Shown: positions 54,054 to 63,915, counted from the stretch's first letter. The stretch: 64,000 nt of DNA from Stappia indica (GCF_009789575.1 NZ_CP046908.1:3005001-3069000), one strand, 5' to 3'. The notes: a model not told the origin generated them from the letters alone. Translations and numbers: made by a program.

Positions 54054-54812
54054 TCAGAAATAGGACCAGGTCAGCAGCAGACCGAAGGCGATCACCACCG
54101 CCCGCAGCACGGACGGCTTCACCCAGCGCGCCAGCCGCGCGCCGAGATAGCCGCCGGCAATCGCCCCGGCCAGCACGACAAGTCCCGGCAGCCAGGCGAT
54201 GATGCCGGTGGCGACGAACACGGCGACGGCGACGCTGGTGACCACGGTCGCCAGCGCGTTCTTCAGGGCATTCGCCTCGTTGACGTCGTCGATCCCGATC
54301 AAGGTCAGCACCGCCATCAGCAGGATGCCGAGCCCGGCGCCGAAATAGCCGCCATAGACGGCGACCGCGAAATCGATGGCGAGCAGCGCCGCCCTCGGCA
54401 GTTCCCCGCCGCGATGCGCGCTCACCCAGGCACGCAGCCACGGCCCGGCGGCGAAGAGCAGCGTTGCCGCCAGCAGCAGCCAGGGGATCAGCTGGCGGAA
54501 GATCGCGTTGCCGGTCGCCGCCAGCAGCGCCGCGCCGACGATGCCGCCGAGGATGAAGACCGGGGCGCTGGCCTTCAGCCGCGCCGACTGGCGGCGGAGC
54601 TCCTCGCGATATCCCAGCAGGCTGGTGGCATGGCCCGGCCAGATCGAGATCGCGCTGGTGGCATTGGCGGCGACCGGCGGCACGCCGACATGCAGCAGCG
54701 CGGGAAAGGTGAAGAAGGTGCCCCCGCCGGCGATGGCGTTGCAGGCGCCGCCGACGAGCCCGGCGGCCAGCAGCAGGAGCAGCTCGGCAAGGCCGATCTC
54801 GGCGCCCCCCAT
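54054..54812 (-). CDS. TauE/SafE-family membrane permease
   Basis: A 252-residue polytopic protein of the sulfite/organosulfur exporter family, with about eight hydrophobic segments. Family features are the N-terminal GGGTFFTFPALLHVGVPPVAANATS and the mid-protein YGGYFGAGLGILLMAVL repeat, and both inverted TauE halves are recognisable. It exports sulfoacetate-like anions or related compounds (family knowledge). ATG 54812 is used. It is 1 bp from the upstream hydrolase gene and convergent with the MocR gene. Confidence 0.9.
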   Translation of the reverse strand: MGGAEIGLAELLLLLAAGLVGGACNAIAGGGTFFTFPALLHVGVPPVAANATSAISIWPGHATSLLGYREELRRQSARLKASAPVFILGGIVGAALLAATGNAIFRQLIPWLLLAATLLFAAGPWLRAWVSAHRGGELPRAALLAIDFAVAVYGGYFGAGLGILLMAVLTLIGIDDVNEANALKNALATVVTSVAVAVFVATGIIAWLPGLVVLAGAIAGGYLGARLARWVKPSVLRAVVIAFGLLLTWSYF

Positions 54813-54813
54813 T

Positions 54814-55353
54814 TCAGCCCCGCACCCCGGCGGCGAAGGCGTCGAACAGCCTCCGCCCCTCGCGCCAATCCCCGACGCCGCTCGCCCCGTTGATGTGGCC
54901 CCTGGCGCCGATCTCGACGAGCCCGGCTCCCCAGTCCTGCGCCCGCCGCCGGGCATGCTCGCGCGTGCCGTAGGGATCGTCGCTGCTGGCGATGATCAGC
55001 GCCGGGAACGGCAGCGCCTGCGCCGGCAGGTCGCGAAAGCTCGCCGCCTCGCCCGGAAAGGCCGGCCCGTCCGGGTCCGGCACCGCCACCAGGAACGCCC
55101 CGCGCACGCGGCCCGCAATGCTCTCCGCCGCATGGGCGACCAGCAGGCAGGCGAGGCTGTGGGCGATCAGCAGCGGCGGACGGGAAAAGCCGGCGAGCGC
55201 CCGCTCCAGTGCGCCCGTCCACTCGGCAAGATCCGGCCGGTCCCAGTCGGCCGGGGCAAAGCGCGTCAGCCCGGCATCCTCCGCCTCCCACAGGGTCTGC
55301 CAATGCGCCTCGCCCGATCCGCCGATGCCGGGAAGAACCAGTCCATAGCTCAT
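54814..55353 (-). CDS. RBBP9/YdeN-type serine hydrolase
   Basis: A 179-residue alpha/beta hydrolase. The opening LVLPGIGGSGEAHWQTLWE is typical of the family. The nucleophile elbow is AHSLACLL (Ser), the acidic residue is in ASSDDPYGT and the His in GARGHINGASG. The substrate is unknown. ATG 55353 gives the family start; a 29-codon upstream extension is unlikely. It is transcribed with the TauE permease. Confidence 0.87.
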   Translation of the reverse strand: MSYGLVLPGIGGSGEAHWQTLWEAEDAGLTRFAPADWDRPDLAEWTGALERALAGFSRPPLLIAHSLACLLVAHAAESIAGRVRGAFLVAVPDPDGPAFPGEAASFRDLPAQALPFPALIIASSDDPYGTREHARRRAQDWGAGLVEIGARGHINGASGVGDWREGRRLFDAFAAGVRG

Positions 55354-55571
55354 TGCGCGCCCCTGTCGTGTTCGCCAGCCCGGCAGGAAGACTACAGGGC
55401 GAACCGCCATGGAGGAAACTGAAGCGATCTCAGCCGGCATGGAGCATTTCTCACGCTTCTGGGGCGTCAGTTTTGGCGCGAATTGTCCCTCATCCGTCCG
55501 GCCCGCGCATTTCGCTCCTTGGGATCTGCGCTATTTTTCAGATACTGTCCGCCACAAGGAGACGCCTCGAA

Positions 55572-56138
55572 ATGTCCGCAGAGACCGCCCTCATCGTCAT
55601 CGATGCCCAGGAATCCTTCCGCCACCGGCCCTACTTCCGCGAGGACGGGCTCAGCCTCTATCTGGAGCGCCAGCAGGCGCTGATCGACGGCGCCTCCGCC
55701 GCCGGCATCCCGATGGTGCAGATCTTCCATGTGGAAGAGACCGGCCCGTTTTCGGAAGGCTCCGGCTTCGTCGTGCCGCTGTCCCCGCTGCGCCTTGCTG
55801 CCGACGCGGTCTTCCGCAAGCGCCGCCACAGCGCGCTGGTCGGCAGCGGCCTCGATGTCTGGCTGACCCAGCGCGGCATCCGCCGGCTGATCGTCTCGGG
55901 CATCCGCACCGAGCAGTGCTGCGAGACGACGACGCGCCACGCCTCGGATCTCGGATACGAGGTCGATTTCGTCGGCGAGGCGACGCTGACCTTCCCGATG
56001 GTCGATGCGGCGGGGCGCGAGTGGAGCGCCGCGGAAATCCGCGCCCGCAGCGAACTGGTGCTCGCCGGCCGTTTCGCCCGCATCGCCACGGTGGAGGAGG
56101 CGCTGGCCGCCGCCAAGGCCGACCGGCTCGCCGCATGA
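55572..56138 (+). CDS. Isochorismatase-family cysteine hydrolase
   Basis: A 188-residue protein with the catalytic triad of the family: Asp in ALIVIDAQESF (residue ~11), Lys in RKRRHSALVG and Cys in SGIRTEQCCETTTRHA. It may hydrolyse an amide such as nicotinamide, an N-carbamoyl compound or isochorismate; the exact substrate cannot be read. It starts at ATG 55572 after AAGGAG. It is coupled by a 4-bp overlap to a GlxA-type regulator, which likely controls it. Confidence 0.88.
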   Translation: MSAETALIVIDAQESFRHRPYFREDGLSLYLERQQALIDGASAAGIPMVQIFHVEETGPFSEGSGFVVPLSPLRLAADAVFRKRRHSALVGSGLDVWLTQRGIRRLIVSGIRTEQCCETTTRHASDLGYEVDFVGEATLTFPMVDAAGREWSAAEIRARSELVLAGRFARIATVEEALAAAKADRLAA

Positions 56139-57148
56139 GCGAGGCAGCGCGCGTGCGGATGATACCCGTTTTCGTGCCCGTTTTCGTGGTGGTTCCGCCG
56201 CGCGCGCTGCTGCTCGATATCGCCGGCCCGGTCGAGGTGCTGCGCAAGGCCAACATGGAGCAGGCGCAGCTATGCTTCGACGTCGCCTATGTCGGCCCGG
56301 CGGCGGATGTCACCAGCTCCGTCGGCCTTGCGGTTACCGGCATCGCGCCGCTGCCCGATACCTTGCCCGACGGGGCGATGGTGGTGGTCTCGGGCGCCGC
56401 CGACAGGCCGCTCGGCAGCGAGGTCGACACGCGCAAGGACGACGCGCCGCTGGAAGCGGAGATCGCCGACTGGCTGCGCCGGGTGGTGCGCCCCGGCATC
56501 CGGCTGGTGACGATCTGTTCCGGCGCGCTGCTTGCCGCCCGCGCCGGCCTGCTGGAAGGGTGCGAATGCACCACCCATCACGCGGCGATCGAGGACCTGC
56601 GCCGCGCCGCGCCCACCGCGCGGGTGCGCGACAACCGCCTGTTCGTCGAGGACGGCGAGCGGCTGACCAGCGCCGGCATCACCGCCGGCATCGACCTCAT
56701 GCTGGCCATCGTCGCGCGCGAGGCCGGCCACGACGTGGCGCTGGCGGTCGCGCGCTATCTCGTCGTCTACCTGCGGCGCGGCGGCGCCGACCCGCAGCTT
56801 TCGCCCTGGCTGGAAGGGCGCAACCACATCCACCCCGCCATCCACCGGGTGCAGGACGCGGTCGCCGGCGATCCGGCGCGCGCCTGGACCGTCACGGCGC
56901 TCGCCCGCCTTGCCGCCACCAGCCCGCGCAACCTCTCGCGCCTGTTCAACGAGCATACCGGGCTCAGCGTCACCGATTTCGTCAATCGCATGCGCATCGC
57001 GCTGGCGCGCGAGATGGTGCTCGGCTCGCGGCTCGACATGGAGGAGATCGCCGCCAGAGCCGGCTTTTCCTCCGCCCGCCAGTTCCGCCGGGCCTGGAAC
57101 CGGCTGCATCCTGCCTCGCCGACCAGCCTGCGCGCCGCTGCCTCCTGA
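56135..57148 (+). CDS. GlxA-family regulator (DJ-1/PfpI domain plus AraC HTH)
   Basis: A 337-residue protein. Residues ~10-195 are a DJ-1/PfpI-like domain with the Cys elbow TICSGALLAARAGLLEGCEC and a CTTHH segment; residues ~230-330 are an AraC HTH domain with LARLAATSPRNLSRLFNEHT and MEEIAARAGFSSARQFRRAW. This architecture is that of GlxA, ArgR/OruR-like and CdhR regulators of amine or carnitine use. ATG 56135 overlaps the hydrolase stop. MITE copy 2 begins 16 bp after its stop. Confidence 0.92.
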   Translation: MSEAARVRMIPVFVPVFVVVPPRALLLDIAGPVEVLRKANMEQAQLCFDVAYVGPAADVTSSVGLAVTGIAPLPDTLPDGAMVVVSGAADRPLGSEVDTRKDDAPLEAEIADWLRRVVRPGIRLVTICSGALLAARAGLLEGCECTTHHAAIEDLRRAAPTARVRDNRLFVEDGERLTSAGITAGIDLMLAIVAREAGHDVALAVARYLVVYLRRGGADPQLSPWLEGRNHIHPAIHRVQDAVAGDPARAWTVTALARLAATSPRNLSRLFNEHTGLSVTDFVNRMRIALAREMVLGSRLDMEEIAARAGFSSARQFRRAWNRLHPASPTSLRAAAS

Positions 57149-57163
57149 GGGCGGAGCGGCCTA

Positions 57164-57427
57164 GGTCGTGGACTCATAATTGTGCCGGAAACGGCGTCTG
57201 GCCCGGCAATGATATGCCAGGAGGAGCGTGATGGCCGGGGCAGGTCCCCCGGCCGAGCGGTCCGACGCCGCAGATCGAAGTCGGGCCGACGCCCTTCGGG
57301 TCTGGGCGAACCTGCCGGCAACAGCGTCGCAAGACCTTGAAAACCGGACGGTTTCCTGCGGACTTGCTCCTTGTATCCAGACAGGCTCGCGCAGACCGTT
57401 TCTCGCCAGAATTATGAGTCCACGACC
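57164..57427 (+). mobile_element. 264-bp MITE-like element, copy 2
   Basis: An inverted copy of the element at 6410-6673, with one base different (in a terminal repeat, by eye 263/264 identity). It has the same ends GGTCGTGGACTCATAATT...AATTATGAGTCCACGACC and TA at both flanks (57162-57163, 57428-57429). Its right end provides the third base of the TAG stop of the phosphotransferase gene. No transposase is present; the near identity implies recent movement or gene conversion. Confidence 0.87.
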
Positions 57428-58455
57428 TAAAGTGCGTGCGGCCGCCCTTCGGCGATCTCCAGCGCCCTGAGCGCGAAGCGCTCGGCGAGCGGGGCCAGCT
57501 TCGCGGCCTCCGGATCGGAGGCATTGCCGAGCCGTGCCCGCTCCGCGATGCCGACGAAGATGACGGCGAAGCGGTAGAGCGCAAAGGCCTTGTGAAAGGG
57601 CAGCAGCGGGGGTGCGCCGGGCGCCGCCTGCATGTAGCGGGCGACGAACTCGTCTTCGCGCGGCAGCTGCATCGCGGCAAGGTCGAGGCCCAGCAGCCCG
57701 CCATATTCCTCCGGCGCGGTGTGCCAGGGCATGCAGCAGAAGCCGAGATCGGCCAGCGGATGGCCGAGCGTCGACAGCTCCCAGTCGAGGATCGCCACCA
57801 CCTTGGGCTGGCTCGGGTGGAACATCAGGTTGCCGAGCCGGAAATCGCCATGGCACAGCGACACGCGCCCGTCATCCGCCGGCCGGTTGGCGCTCAGCCA
57901 GTCGAACAGCGCCTCGATCGGGGGGATGGGCGCCAGCTCCGACTGGCGATACTGCCGGTCCCAGCGGCTGATCTGCCGCTCGAAATAGGTGCCCGGCTTG
58001 CCGTAGTCGCCAAGGCCGACCTCCTCCGGCACGATGGCGTGCATCGCCGCCATCGCCTCGGCCGCCGCCATCCAGATGGCGCGGCGCTCGCCGGCGGGAA
58101 GGTCCTCAAGCGAAGTGTCGGTGAAGACGCGCCCCTCGACCCGCTCCATCAGGTAGAACGGCGTGCCGATCACCTCGGCGTCCTCGCAATAGAGCACCGG
58201 ACGCGGCACCGGCACGCCGGTCGGCGCCAGCGCCTGCAGCACCCGGTATTCCCGGTCGATGGCATGGGCCCCGCGCAGGATCGGCCCGCCCGGCTGCTTG
58301 CGCAGCACGTAGCGCTCCGGCCCCCGGTCGAGGAAGAAGGAGGGGTTGGACTGGCCGCCGCCGATCCGCTCCAGCACTATCTCGCCCGTCGTGGCGCCGA
58401 GCTCTGCATCGAGCCGCGCGGCAAGCCTCCCTGCGTCGAAGCCGGGCCCGCTCAC
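57427..58455 (-). CDS. APH-family phosphotransferase (ACAD10/LvaA-like kinase)
   Basis: A 342-residue aminoglycoside-phosphotransferase-fold kinase. Motifs are the ATP-binding GGGQSNPSFFL and YVLRKQPGG (phosphate Lys), catalytic loop SLCHGDFRLGNLMF, and metal-binding VVAILDWELSTLGHPLADLG. Proteins of this branch phosphorylate hydroxyl groups of hydroxyacyl-CoA esters next to acyl-CoA dehydrogenases. The start is GTG 58455, overlapping the acyl-CoA dehydrogenase stop by 4 bp (GTGA). The TAG stop straddles the junction with MITE copy 2; without the insert it would also read TAG. Confidence 0.9.
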   Translation of the reverse strand: MSGPGFDAGRLAARLDAELGATTGEIVLERIGGGQSNPSFFLDRGPERYVLRKQPGGPILRGAHAIDREYRVLQALAPTGVPVPRPVLYCEDAEVIGTPFYLMERVEGRVFTDTSLEDLPAGERRAIWMAAAEAMAAMHAIVPEEVGLGDYGKPGTYFERQISRWDRQYRQSELAPIPPIEALFDWLSANRPADDGRVSLCHGDFRLGNLMFHPSQPKVVAILDWELSTLGHPLADLGFCCMPWHTAPEEYGGLLGLDLAAMQLPREDEFVARYMQAAPGAPPLLPFHKAFALYRFAVIFVGIAERARLGNASDPEAAKLAPLAERFALRALEIAEGRPHAL

Positions 58456-59672
58456 TCTCCGGTCTCCCAGCCTGCCGTCTCCCAGCGCCAGGCGTCGCGC
58501 CCGTCCTTTTCCAGGTGCCGGTAGAGCACCATCTTGTGCACCTCGTCGGCGCCGTCGACCAGCCGCGCCTGGCGGGCGTAGCGGTAGATCCATTCCAGCA
58601 CGGTGTCCTTGGAATAGCCGCGGGCGCCGTTGATCTGGATCGCCGTGTCGGCCGCCTTGTGCAGCAGGTTGGCGACATGCACCTTGGCCATCGAGACTTC
58701 CTTCTGGGCATAGCCGCCCCGGTCGATCTCCCAGGCGGCCTTCATCACCAGCATGCGGCCGATCTCGATCTGCATCGCCAACTCGCCGAGCATCACCTGC
58801 ACGCTCTCCCGGTCGGCCAGCCGCACGCCGAAGCCCATCCGCTTGGAGGCATATTCGCGGGCGATCTCGACGCAGCGCTTCGACAGGCCGAGCCAGCGCA
58901 TGCAGTGGGTCAGCCGCGCCGGCCCGAGCCGCGTCTGCGTCGCCTTGAGGCCCCGCCCCTCGCCGATCAGCACGTTCTCCGCCGGGATGCGAAGTCCGTC
59001 GAAGCGCAGCTCGCAATGCCCGCCATGCTCTTCCGGTCCCATGATCGGGATGCGCCGGACGATCTCCCAGCCCGGCTGGTCGCGGTGGAACAGGAAGGCG
59101 GTGTGGCCGGCGCGCGCATCGTCCGAGGTGCGGGCGATGAGCACGAAATGCGCCGCCTCCTCCGCGCCGGTGATGAACCACTTGTGCCCCGTGACCACAT
59201 AGTCGTCGCCCTCGCGCACGGCGCGGGTCTGCATCATGCCGGGATCGGAGCCGCCGCCCGGATGCGGCTCGGTCATCACGAAGGCGGAGCGCACCTTGCC
59301 CTGCGCGATGGGCGCCAGCCACCGCTCTTTCTGCTCCGGCGTGCCGAGCGCCTCCAGCATCATCATGTTGCCGTCGTCGGGCGCGGCGGAGTTGAAGACG
59401 ACCGGCCCGAAAATCGAGCGGTTCATCTCCTCGTAGCACACCGCCATGCCCATCTTGCCGACGCCGCGCCCGCCGTTCTCGGGCGACAGCTGCAGGCACC
59501 ACAGGCCCTGCTCGCGGGCCTTGGCGCGCATCGTCTCCAGCACGCCTGGTGCGATGTTCTCATGCGCGTCGTAGGATGCCGGATCGCTCTCCAGCGGGAT
59601 CAGGTGCTCCTCGACGAAGGCGGCGATCTCGGCGCGCAGGCCGGCGATCTCGGGGGATAGGGTGAAATCCAT
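58452..59672 (-). CDS. Acyl-CoA dehydrogenase (ACAD10/11-LvaC-like)
   Basis: A 406-residue flavoenzyme. Family motifs are FVMTEPHPGGGSDPGMMQTR, HKWFITGAEEAAHF, GLKATQTRLGPARLTHCMRW, GRMLVMKAAW and the C-terminal INGARGYSKDTVLEWIYRYARQ. With the kinase next to it, it may remove phosphate from a 4-phosphoacyl-CoA, as proposed for ACAD10/11 and Pseudomonas LvaC. ATG 59672 gives the family N-terminus MDFTLSPEIAGLRAEI. The SDR gene is 8 bp upstream. Confidence 0.92.
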   Translation of the reverse strand: MDFTLSPEIAGLRAEIAAFVEEHLIPLESDPASYDAHENIAPGVLETMRAKAREQGLWCLQLSPENGGRGVGKMGMAVCYEEMNRSIFGPVVFNSAAPDDGNMMMLEALGTPEQKERWLAPIAQGKVRSAFVMTEPHPGGGSDPGMMQTRAVREGDDYVVTGHKWFITGAEEAAHFVLIARTSDDARAGHTAFLFHRDQPGWEIVRRIPIMGPEEHGGHCELRFDGLRIPAENVLIGEGRGLKATQTRLGPARLTHCMRWLGLSKRCVEIAREYASKRMGFGVRLADRESVQVMLGELAMQIEIGRMLVMKAAWEIDRGGYAQKEVSMAKVHVANLLHKAADTAIQINGARGYSKDTVLEWIYRYARQARLVDGADEVHKMVLYRHLEKDGRDAWRWETAGWETGE

Positions 59673-59680
59673 GAATGCCC

Positions 59681-60427
59681 TCACAATCCTGAAACCAGAT
59701 GTCCGCCGTCCACCGCGATGACCGAGCCCGTCATGTAGGCGGACCGGTCGCTGGCCAGCAGCAGCAGCGGCGCGTCGAGATCGCTTTGCGATCCCAGCCG
59801 CCGCTGCGGGATGCGGCCGATCAGCGCCTTGCCCGCCTCGGTGGCGAAGAATTCGGCATTGATCGGCGTTTCTATATAGCCCGGGCACAGCGCGTTGACG
59901 CGAATGCCGTAGCGCGCCCATTCCAGCGCCAGCGTCTTGGTCAGCTGCACCAGCCCCGCCTTGGAGGCGGCATAGGCGGCAAGATGGCCGGAAACGCGAA
60001 GGCCCAGGATCGAGGCGATGTTGACGATGGAGCCGCCGCCGGCCTCGCGCATGCCGGCCGCTGCCGCCCGCGCCACCGCGAAGGCGCCGGTGAGATTGGT
60101 GTCGATGACGCCGGAAAACTCCTCCGCCGTCATGGAAAGCGCGGCGCCCGCCCCGGCAACGCCCGCATTGTTGATGAGGATGTCGAAGGGTGCGCGCCCG
60201 GCGAACAGCGCCGCGACGCTGTCCGCATCGGCGACATTCATCTCCGCCGCCTCCGCCTCGTGCCCTGCCGCGCGCAAGGCGGCGGCATTCGCCTCCACCT
60301 TGTCGAGACGCCGCGCCGCCAGCGTCACGCTGGCGCCGGCCTCCGCCAGCACCTTGGCGAAATGCTCGCCGAGCCCGCTCGAGGCGCCGGTGACCAGCGC
60401 CCGCTTTCCGTCAACCCGCAAATCCAT
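59681..60427 (-). CDS. Short-chain dehydrogenase/reductase
   Basis: A 248-residue classical SDR. The cofactor motif is TGASSGLGEHFAK (residues ~14-26), the structural NNAG motif is ILINNAGVAG, and the catalytic Ser-Tyr-Lys are in IASILGLRVSG and AYAASKAG. AARRLD near 37-42, with Arg after the second strand, favours NADP(H). The substrate is probably a hydroxyacyl or keto compound of this pathway. It lies between the acyl-CoA dehydrogenase and ThDP-enzyme genes, spaced 8-9 bp. Confidence 0.92.
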   Translation of the reverse strand: MDLRVDGKRALVTGASSGLGEHFAKVLAEAGASVTLAARRLDKVEANAAALRAAGHEAEAAEMNVADADSVAALFAGRAPFDILINNAGVAGAGAALSMTAEEFSGVIDTNLTGAFAVARAAAAGMREAGGGSIVNIASILGLRVSGHLAAYAASKAGLVQLTKTLALEWARYGIRVNALCPGYIETPINAEFFATEAGKALIGRIPQRRLGSQSDLDAPLLLLASDRSAYMTGSVIAVDGGHLVSGL

Positions 60428-60436
60428 GTCCGCCCC

Positions 60437-62173
60437 TCACGCCTCGCCGCGCCGCTTGCGCTCGGCATCGTCCCAGGCGGTCAGCGCCTGGTAGTCCGGC
60501 ACGAAGCCGAGCCCCTTGCGCGCGTCGGAGGAGACCGCGTCTTGCGAGGTCACCACGTCGATCACCGCCGGCGCGTTGGCCAGACCCCGGCGGATGGCGT
60601 CTGCCAGGTCGTCCGGGTTCTCCACCCGCTCGCCATGCGCGCCGAGCGCGCGGGCCATCGCCGCATAGTCGGAATGGCGCAGCACCGTGCCGATCACCCG
60701 GCCGCCGTAGTTGTACTCCTGGTCGTAGCGCTCGATGTTCCAGGCCGCGTTGTTGGAGACGATGACGACGATCTTCGCCCCGTGCCGCACGGCGGTGTCG
60801 ATCTCCATGGCGTTGATGCCGTAGGCGCCGTCGCCCGTCACGGCGATCACCTGCCGGTCCGGGCAGGCAAGGGCGGCTGCGACCGCGAAGGGCACGCCGA
60901 CGCCCAGGCACCCGAAGGCGCCGGCATCGAAATAGGTCGAGGCGGACAGCCCGACGCGGGCGAAGCTCAGGAGGTCGCCGCCGTCGGCAACGGCGATGTA
61001 GTCCGGCTCGGCCGCGTCCTTCAGCGCCTCGAAGATCGCCATCGGGTGGATCTTGCCGTCCTTGCCGGTGCGCGGCGCCGGGGTCTTGTCGCCGGCCTCG
61101 ATCCGGGCGCGGTGCTTGGCGCGCAGGCCGTCCAGCCAGGCGTCGTCGCGGCTGCCCGCGTCATTGCCGAGCGCCTCGCTCAGCGCGTCGAGCGCCAGAT
61201 CCACCGAGGCGAGCAGCTCCGGATCGCCGCGCCGGTTGTCCAGCAGCTCGCCGTCCGTGTCGGCGATGCGGATGAAGCGGGCGTGCGGGAAGACCGCAGG
61301 CGAGCCGAAGCCGAGCTGGTAGTCGAGCTTGCGGCCGAGCGTGATGACGAGGTCGGCCTCGCTCATCGCCGCCGCGCGCACCGCGCCCACCACCGAGGGA
61401 TGACCGGCCGGCACCAGTCCGCGGCTTTCCTGCGTGTCGAGATAGAGCGCGTCCGCCGCATCGAGGAAGCGCACCAGCGCCTCGCCGGCATCGCGCGCGC
61501 CCCGGCCGCTGATCACCAGCGGGCGCCTGGCCGCGCGGATCGCCTCGGCGGCTTGCCTGACGCGCTCGGGATGCGGCACGAGACGGCGCGGGGTAAGCGG
61601 GCGCAGCCAGTCGTCCGGCACCAGATTGGCGGCGACGCGGGTGCGCAGCACGTCGGTCGGCACCTCGATATAGGCCGGTCCCGGCTCGCCGGCCGCGCCG
61701 AAGGCCCGTGCCATCGCCTCGTCCAGCTCGCGCAGCACCTGGTCGGCGACGCGCGCGGTGCGGGCGTAGCGGGTGACCGGGCGCAGGATGTCGACATGCG
61801 GGATGTCCTGCAGCGGGCCCATGTTGGCCTGCGGCCGCGAGGTGCAGCCGCCGATCAGCAGCACCGGCGTGCGCGCCAGCGAGGCATTGGCCATGCCGGT
61901 CACGCAATTGGTGACGCCGGGCCCGGCGGTGGCCATCGCCACGCCTAGCCCGCCGGTCAGCTCGGCATGGGCCTGCGCCATGTGGATGGCCGCACCCTCG
62001 TCGCGCACGTCGATGATCTCGACGCCGCGCCGGCCGAGGTGATCCCAGATCGGCTGGATATGCCCGCCCTGCAGGCCGAAGACGCGGGCAACGCCGCGCC
62101 GTTGCAGCGCCTCCGCGATCCAGGCGGCGACGCTGTCCTCGTCGCGGTTGAGGTCCTGCTGCTGCTCGCTCAC
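60437..62173 (-). CDS. Thiamine diphosphate-dependent enzyme (acetolactate synthase / 2-hydroxyacyl-CoA lyase-like)
   Basis: A 578-residue ThDP enzyme. The catalytic Glu is in [20 protein letters not shown] (residues ~54-73), the middle domain begins at [20 protein letters not shown], and the ThDP/Mg motif is [20 protein letters not shown] with [10 protein letters not shown] about 25 residues on. The sequence does not separate acetolactate synthase from oxalyl-CoA decarboxylase/HACL1-type lyases. No small regulatory subunit gene is adjacent, which argues against branched-chain synthesis. Its place in an acyl-CoA operon favours a C-C cleaving lyase (inference). Confidence 0.85.
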   Translation of the reverse strand: MSEQQQDLNRDEDSVAAWIAEALQRRGVARVFGLQGGHIQPIWDHLGRRGVEIIDVRDEGAAIHMAQAHAELTGGLGVAMATAGPGVTNCVTGMANASLARTPVLLIGGCTSRPQANMGPLQDIPHVDILRPVTRYARTARVADQVLRELDEAMARAFGAAGEPGPAYIEVPTDVLRTRVAANLVPDDWLRPLTPRRLVPHPERVRQAAEAIRAARRPLVISGRGARDAGEALVRFLDAADALYLDTQESRGLVPAGHPSVVGAVRAAAMSEADLVITLGRKLDYQLGFGSPAVFPHARFIRIADTDGELLDNRRGDPELLASVDLALDALSEALGNDAGSRDDAWLDGLRAKHRARIEAGDKTPAPRTGKDGKIHPMAIFEALKDAAEPDYIAVADGGDLLSFARVGLSASTYFDAGAFGCLGVGVPFAVAAALACPDRQVIAVTGDGAYGINAMEIDTAVRHGAKIVVIVSNNAAWNIERYDQEYNYGGRVIGTVLRHSDYAAMARALGAHGERVENPDDLADAIRRGLANAPAVIDVVTSQDAVSSDARKGLGFVPDYQALTAWDDAERKRRGEA

Positions 62174-62240
62174 TGTCTCTCTCCCTGATCTTGTCGTGTC
62201 TTGTCGCGTGTCGCGCCGGCGCCTCCCGCGCCGGCGGCGG

Positions 62241-63809
62241 TCAGTTGTTGTCCTCGCCCAGCATGTCGCGCAGCACCCGGTGCAGGATCTTGCCCGTCGC
62301 CGTGCGCGGCATCTCGTCCTGGTCCAGCACCACGATCTTGCGCGGGCGCTTGTAGCCGGCGAGCTTGCCGCGCGACCATTCGATGATCTCGTCCGGAGTG
62401 ACGGCAGGATCGCGCAGCACCACCGCGGCGGCGACCCGCTCGCCCCATGTGTCGTCCGGGCAGCCGACCACGGCCACGTCGCTGATCGCCGGATGGCCGG
62501 CCAGCACCGCCTCCACCTCGGACGGGTAGACGTTCTCGCCGCCGGAAATGATCATGTTCTTCTTGCGGTCGATCAGGCGGATGTAGCCCTCGGCATCGCG
62601 CAGGGCCATGTCGCCGACCGAAAGGTACGGCCCGCGCAGCGCCTCGGCGGTCTTGTCCGGCAGGTTCCAGTAGCCGTCGAAGGCATAAGGCCCGCAGGAG
62701 AACAGCTCGCCCGGCTCGCCGTCCGGCACCTCGTTGCCGGTCTCGTCGAGCAGGCGGATCGGCGCGGAGCCGACCACCTCGCGGCCGACGGTGCCCAGAT
62801 GGTCGAACTGCTCATCCGGGTGCAGCATGGTCACCCAGCCGGCTTCGGTCGAGCCGTAGAGCTCGAACAGCCCGGAATTGGGGAACATCTCCATCACCTG
62901 GCGCTTGGTCTCGGCGCGCGCCGGGGCGGAGGAGATCATCAGCTTCTCCACCCGCTCGAAGCCGGCCGTGCCGCGCTGGGCCGCCGGCACCTCCAGCATC
63001 AGCGAGAAGTGCGTCGGCACCAGCGAGGTGAAGGTGACACCGGTCTCGCCGATGGTGCGCAGGCACAGCGCCGGGTCGAAGCTCTGGCGCGAGAACACGG
63101 TCACCGCCGCGCCGATATAGAGGAAGGAGGTGAAGAAGTTCAGCGAGTTGGCATGGCACATCGGCATGACCAGCAGCGCGTCGTCGCCGCGCTTCAGGCT
63201 CAGCTCGATCTGCGTCATCAGCGCCAGCATCGCCATGCCGCGATGGCCGCGGATCGCGCCCTTCGGCTTGCCGGTGGTGCCGGACGTGTACATCAGGCAC
63301 CAGGGATCGTCGATTTCGGCCGGCGCCTGCGGCTCGTCGGCGGAGGCCGCCGCGATCAGGTCCTCATAGCCGGTCCAGCCGGCCGGCGTCGTTCCGCCGC
63401 CCGCCGCGGCGATATGGATGTGCCGGCGCTCTTCCAGCGACAGCGCCTCGCGCATCTCGCCGGCGATACCGATCAAGGCCTCCTCGGCGATCAGCGCCGA
63501 CACGCCGCTGTCCTGGCAGATATAGAGCGCTTCGGGCGCGGTCAGGCGGAAGTTGATCGGCACGGCGACGAGGCCGGCCTTGGCCACGGCTGCGTAGATC
63601 TCCGCCCACTCCACCCGGTTATAGGCCAGCACCGCGACCCGCGCGCCCCTGGCAAGGTCGAGGCCCAGCAGGCCGTTGGCCAGCCGGCAGGCCCGCTCGT
63701 TCCATTGGCGAAAGGTCATCGCCCGTTCCAGGTCGCGCGCGCCGATGCGTTCGGGCTGCAACCGCGCCTGGGCGCTCAGCATCTGTCCGACGGTCAGCAT
63801 GGGATGCAT
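62241..63809 (-). CDS. AMP-forming acyl-CoA synthetase
   Basis: A 522-residue member of the ANL superfamily. Motif A3 is [17 protein letters not shown] (near residue 165), A5 is [13 protein letters not shown]7 is [11 protein letters not shown], the hinge is in [19 protein letters not shown], and the catalytic Lys in [10 protein letters not shown] near the C-terminus. It activates a fatty or hydroxy acid to its CoA ester for the downstream enzymes. ATG 63809 is preceded by GGGAGGA; an upstream extension is improbable. It is first of the five-gene operon visible here. Confidence 0.92.
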   Translation of the reverse strand: MHPMLTVGQMLSAQARLQPERIGARDLERAMTFRQWNERACRLANGLLGLDLARGARVAVLAYNRVEWAEIYAAVAKAGLVAVPINFRLTAPEALYICQDSGVSALIAEEALIGIAGEMREALSLEERRHIHIAAAGGGTTPAGWTGYEDLIAAASADEPQAPAEIDDPWCLMYTSGTTGKPKGAIRGHRGMAMLALMTQIELSLKRGDDALLVMPMCHANSLNFFTSFLYIGAAVTVFSRQSFDPALCLRTIGETGVTFTSLVPTHFSLMLEVPAAQRGTAGFERVEKLMISSAPARAETKRQVMEMFPNSGLFELYGSTEAGWVTMLHPDEQFDHLGTVGREVVGSAPIRLLDETGNEVPDGEPGELFSCGPYAFDGYWNLPDKTAEALRGPYLSVGDMALRDAEGYIRLIDRKKNMIISGGENVYPSEVEAVLAGHPAISDVAVVGCPDDTWGERVAAAVVLRDPAVTPDEIIEWSRGKLAGYKRPRKIVVLDQDEMPRTATGKILHRVLRDMLGEDNN

Positions 63810-63915
63810 GCCGGTGGTCCTCCCGTTAGGTCGTTTTCGTTCCGATCCCTTCCTTCCGTTCCCGAAAGCCCTTGCCCGCCGTCCTCCCGCGGCGTGCAGC
63901 AAGCAGCTCGCCCGG

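Noticed and set aside
59699-61948. 749-codon plus-strand frame
   Set aside because: Antisense to the SDR and ThDP enzyme genes; no family motif.
60437-62173. Reading the ThDP enzyme as IlvB of branched-chain amino-acid synthesis
   Set aside because: No small-subunit gene or other ilv gene is near, and the neighbours are acyl-CoA enzymes; left as a family-level call.
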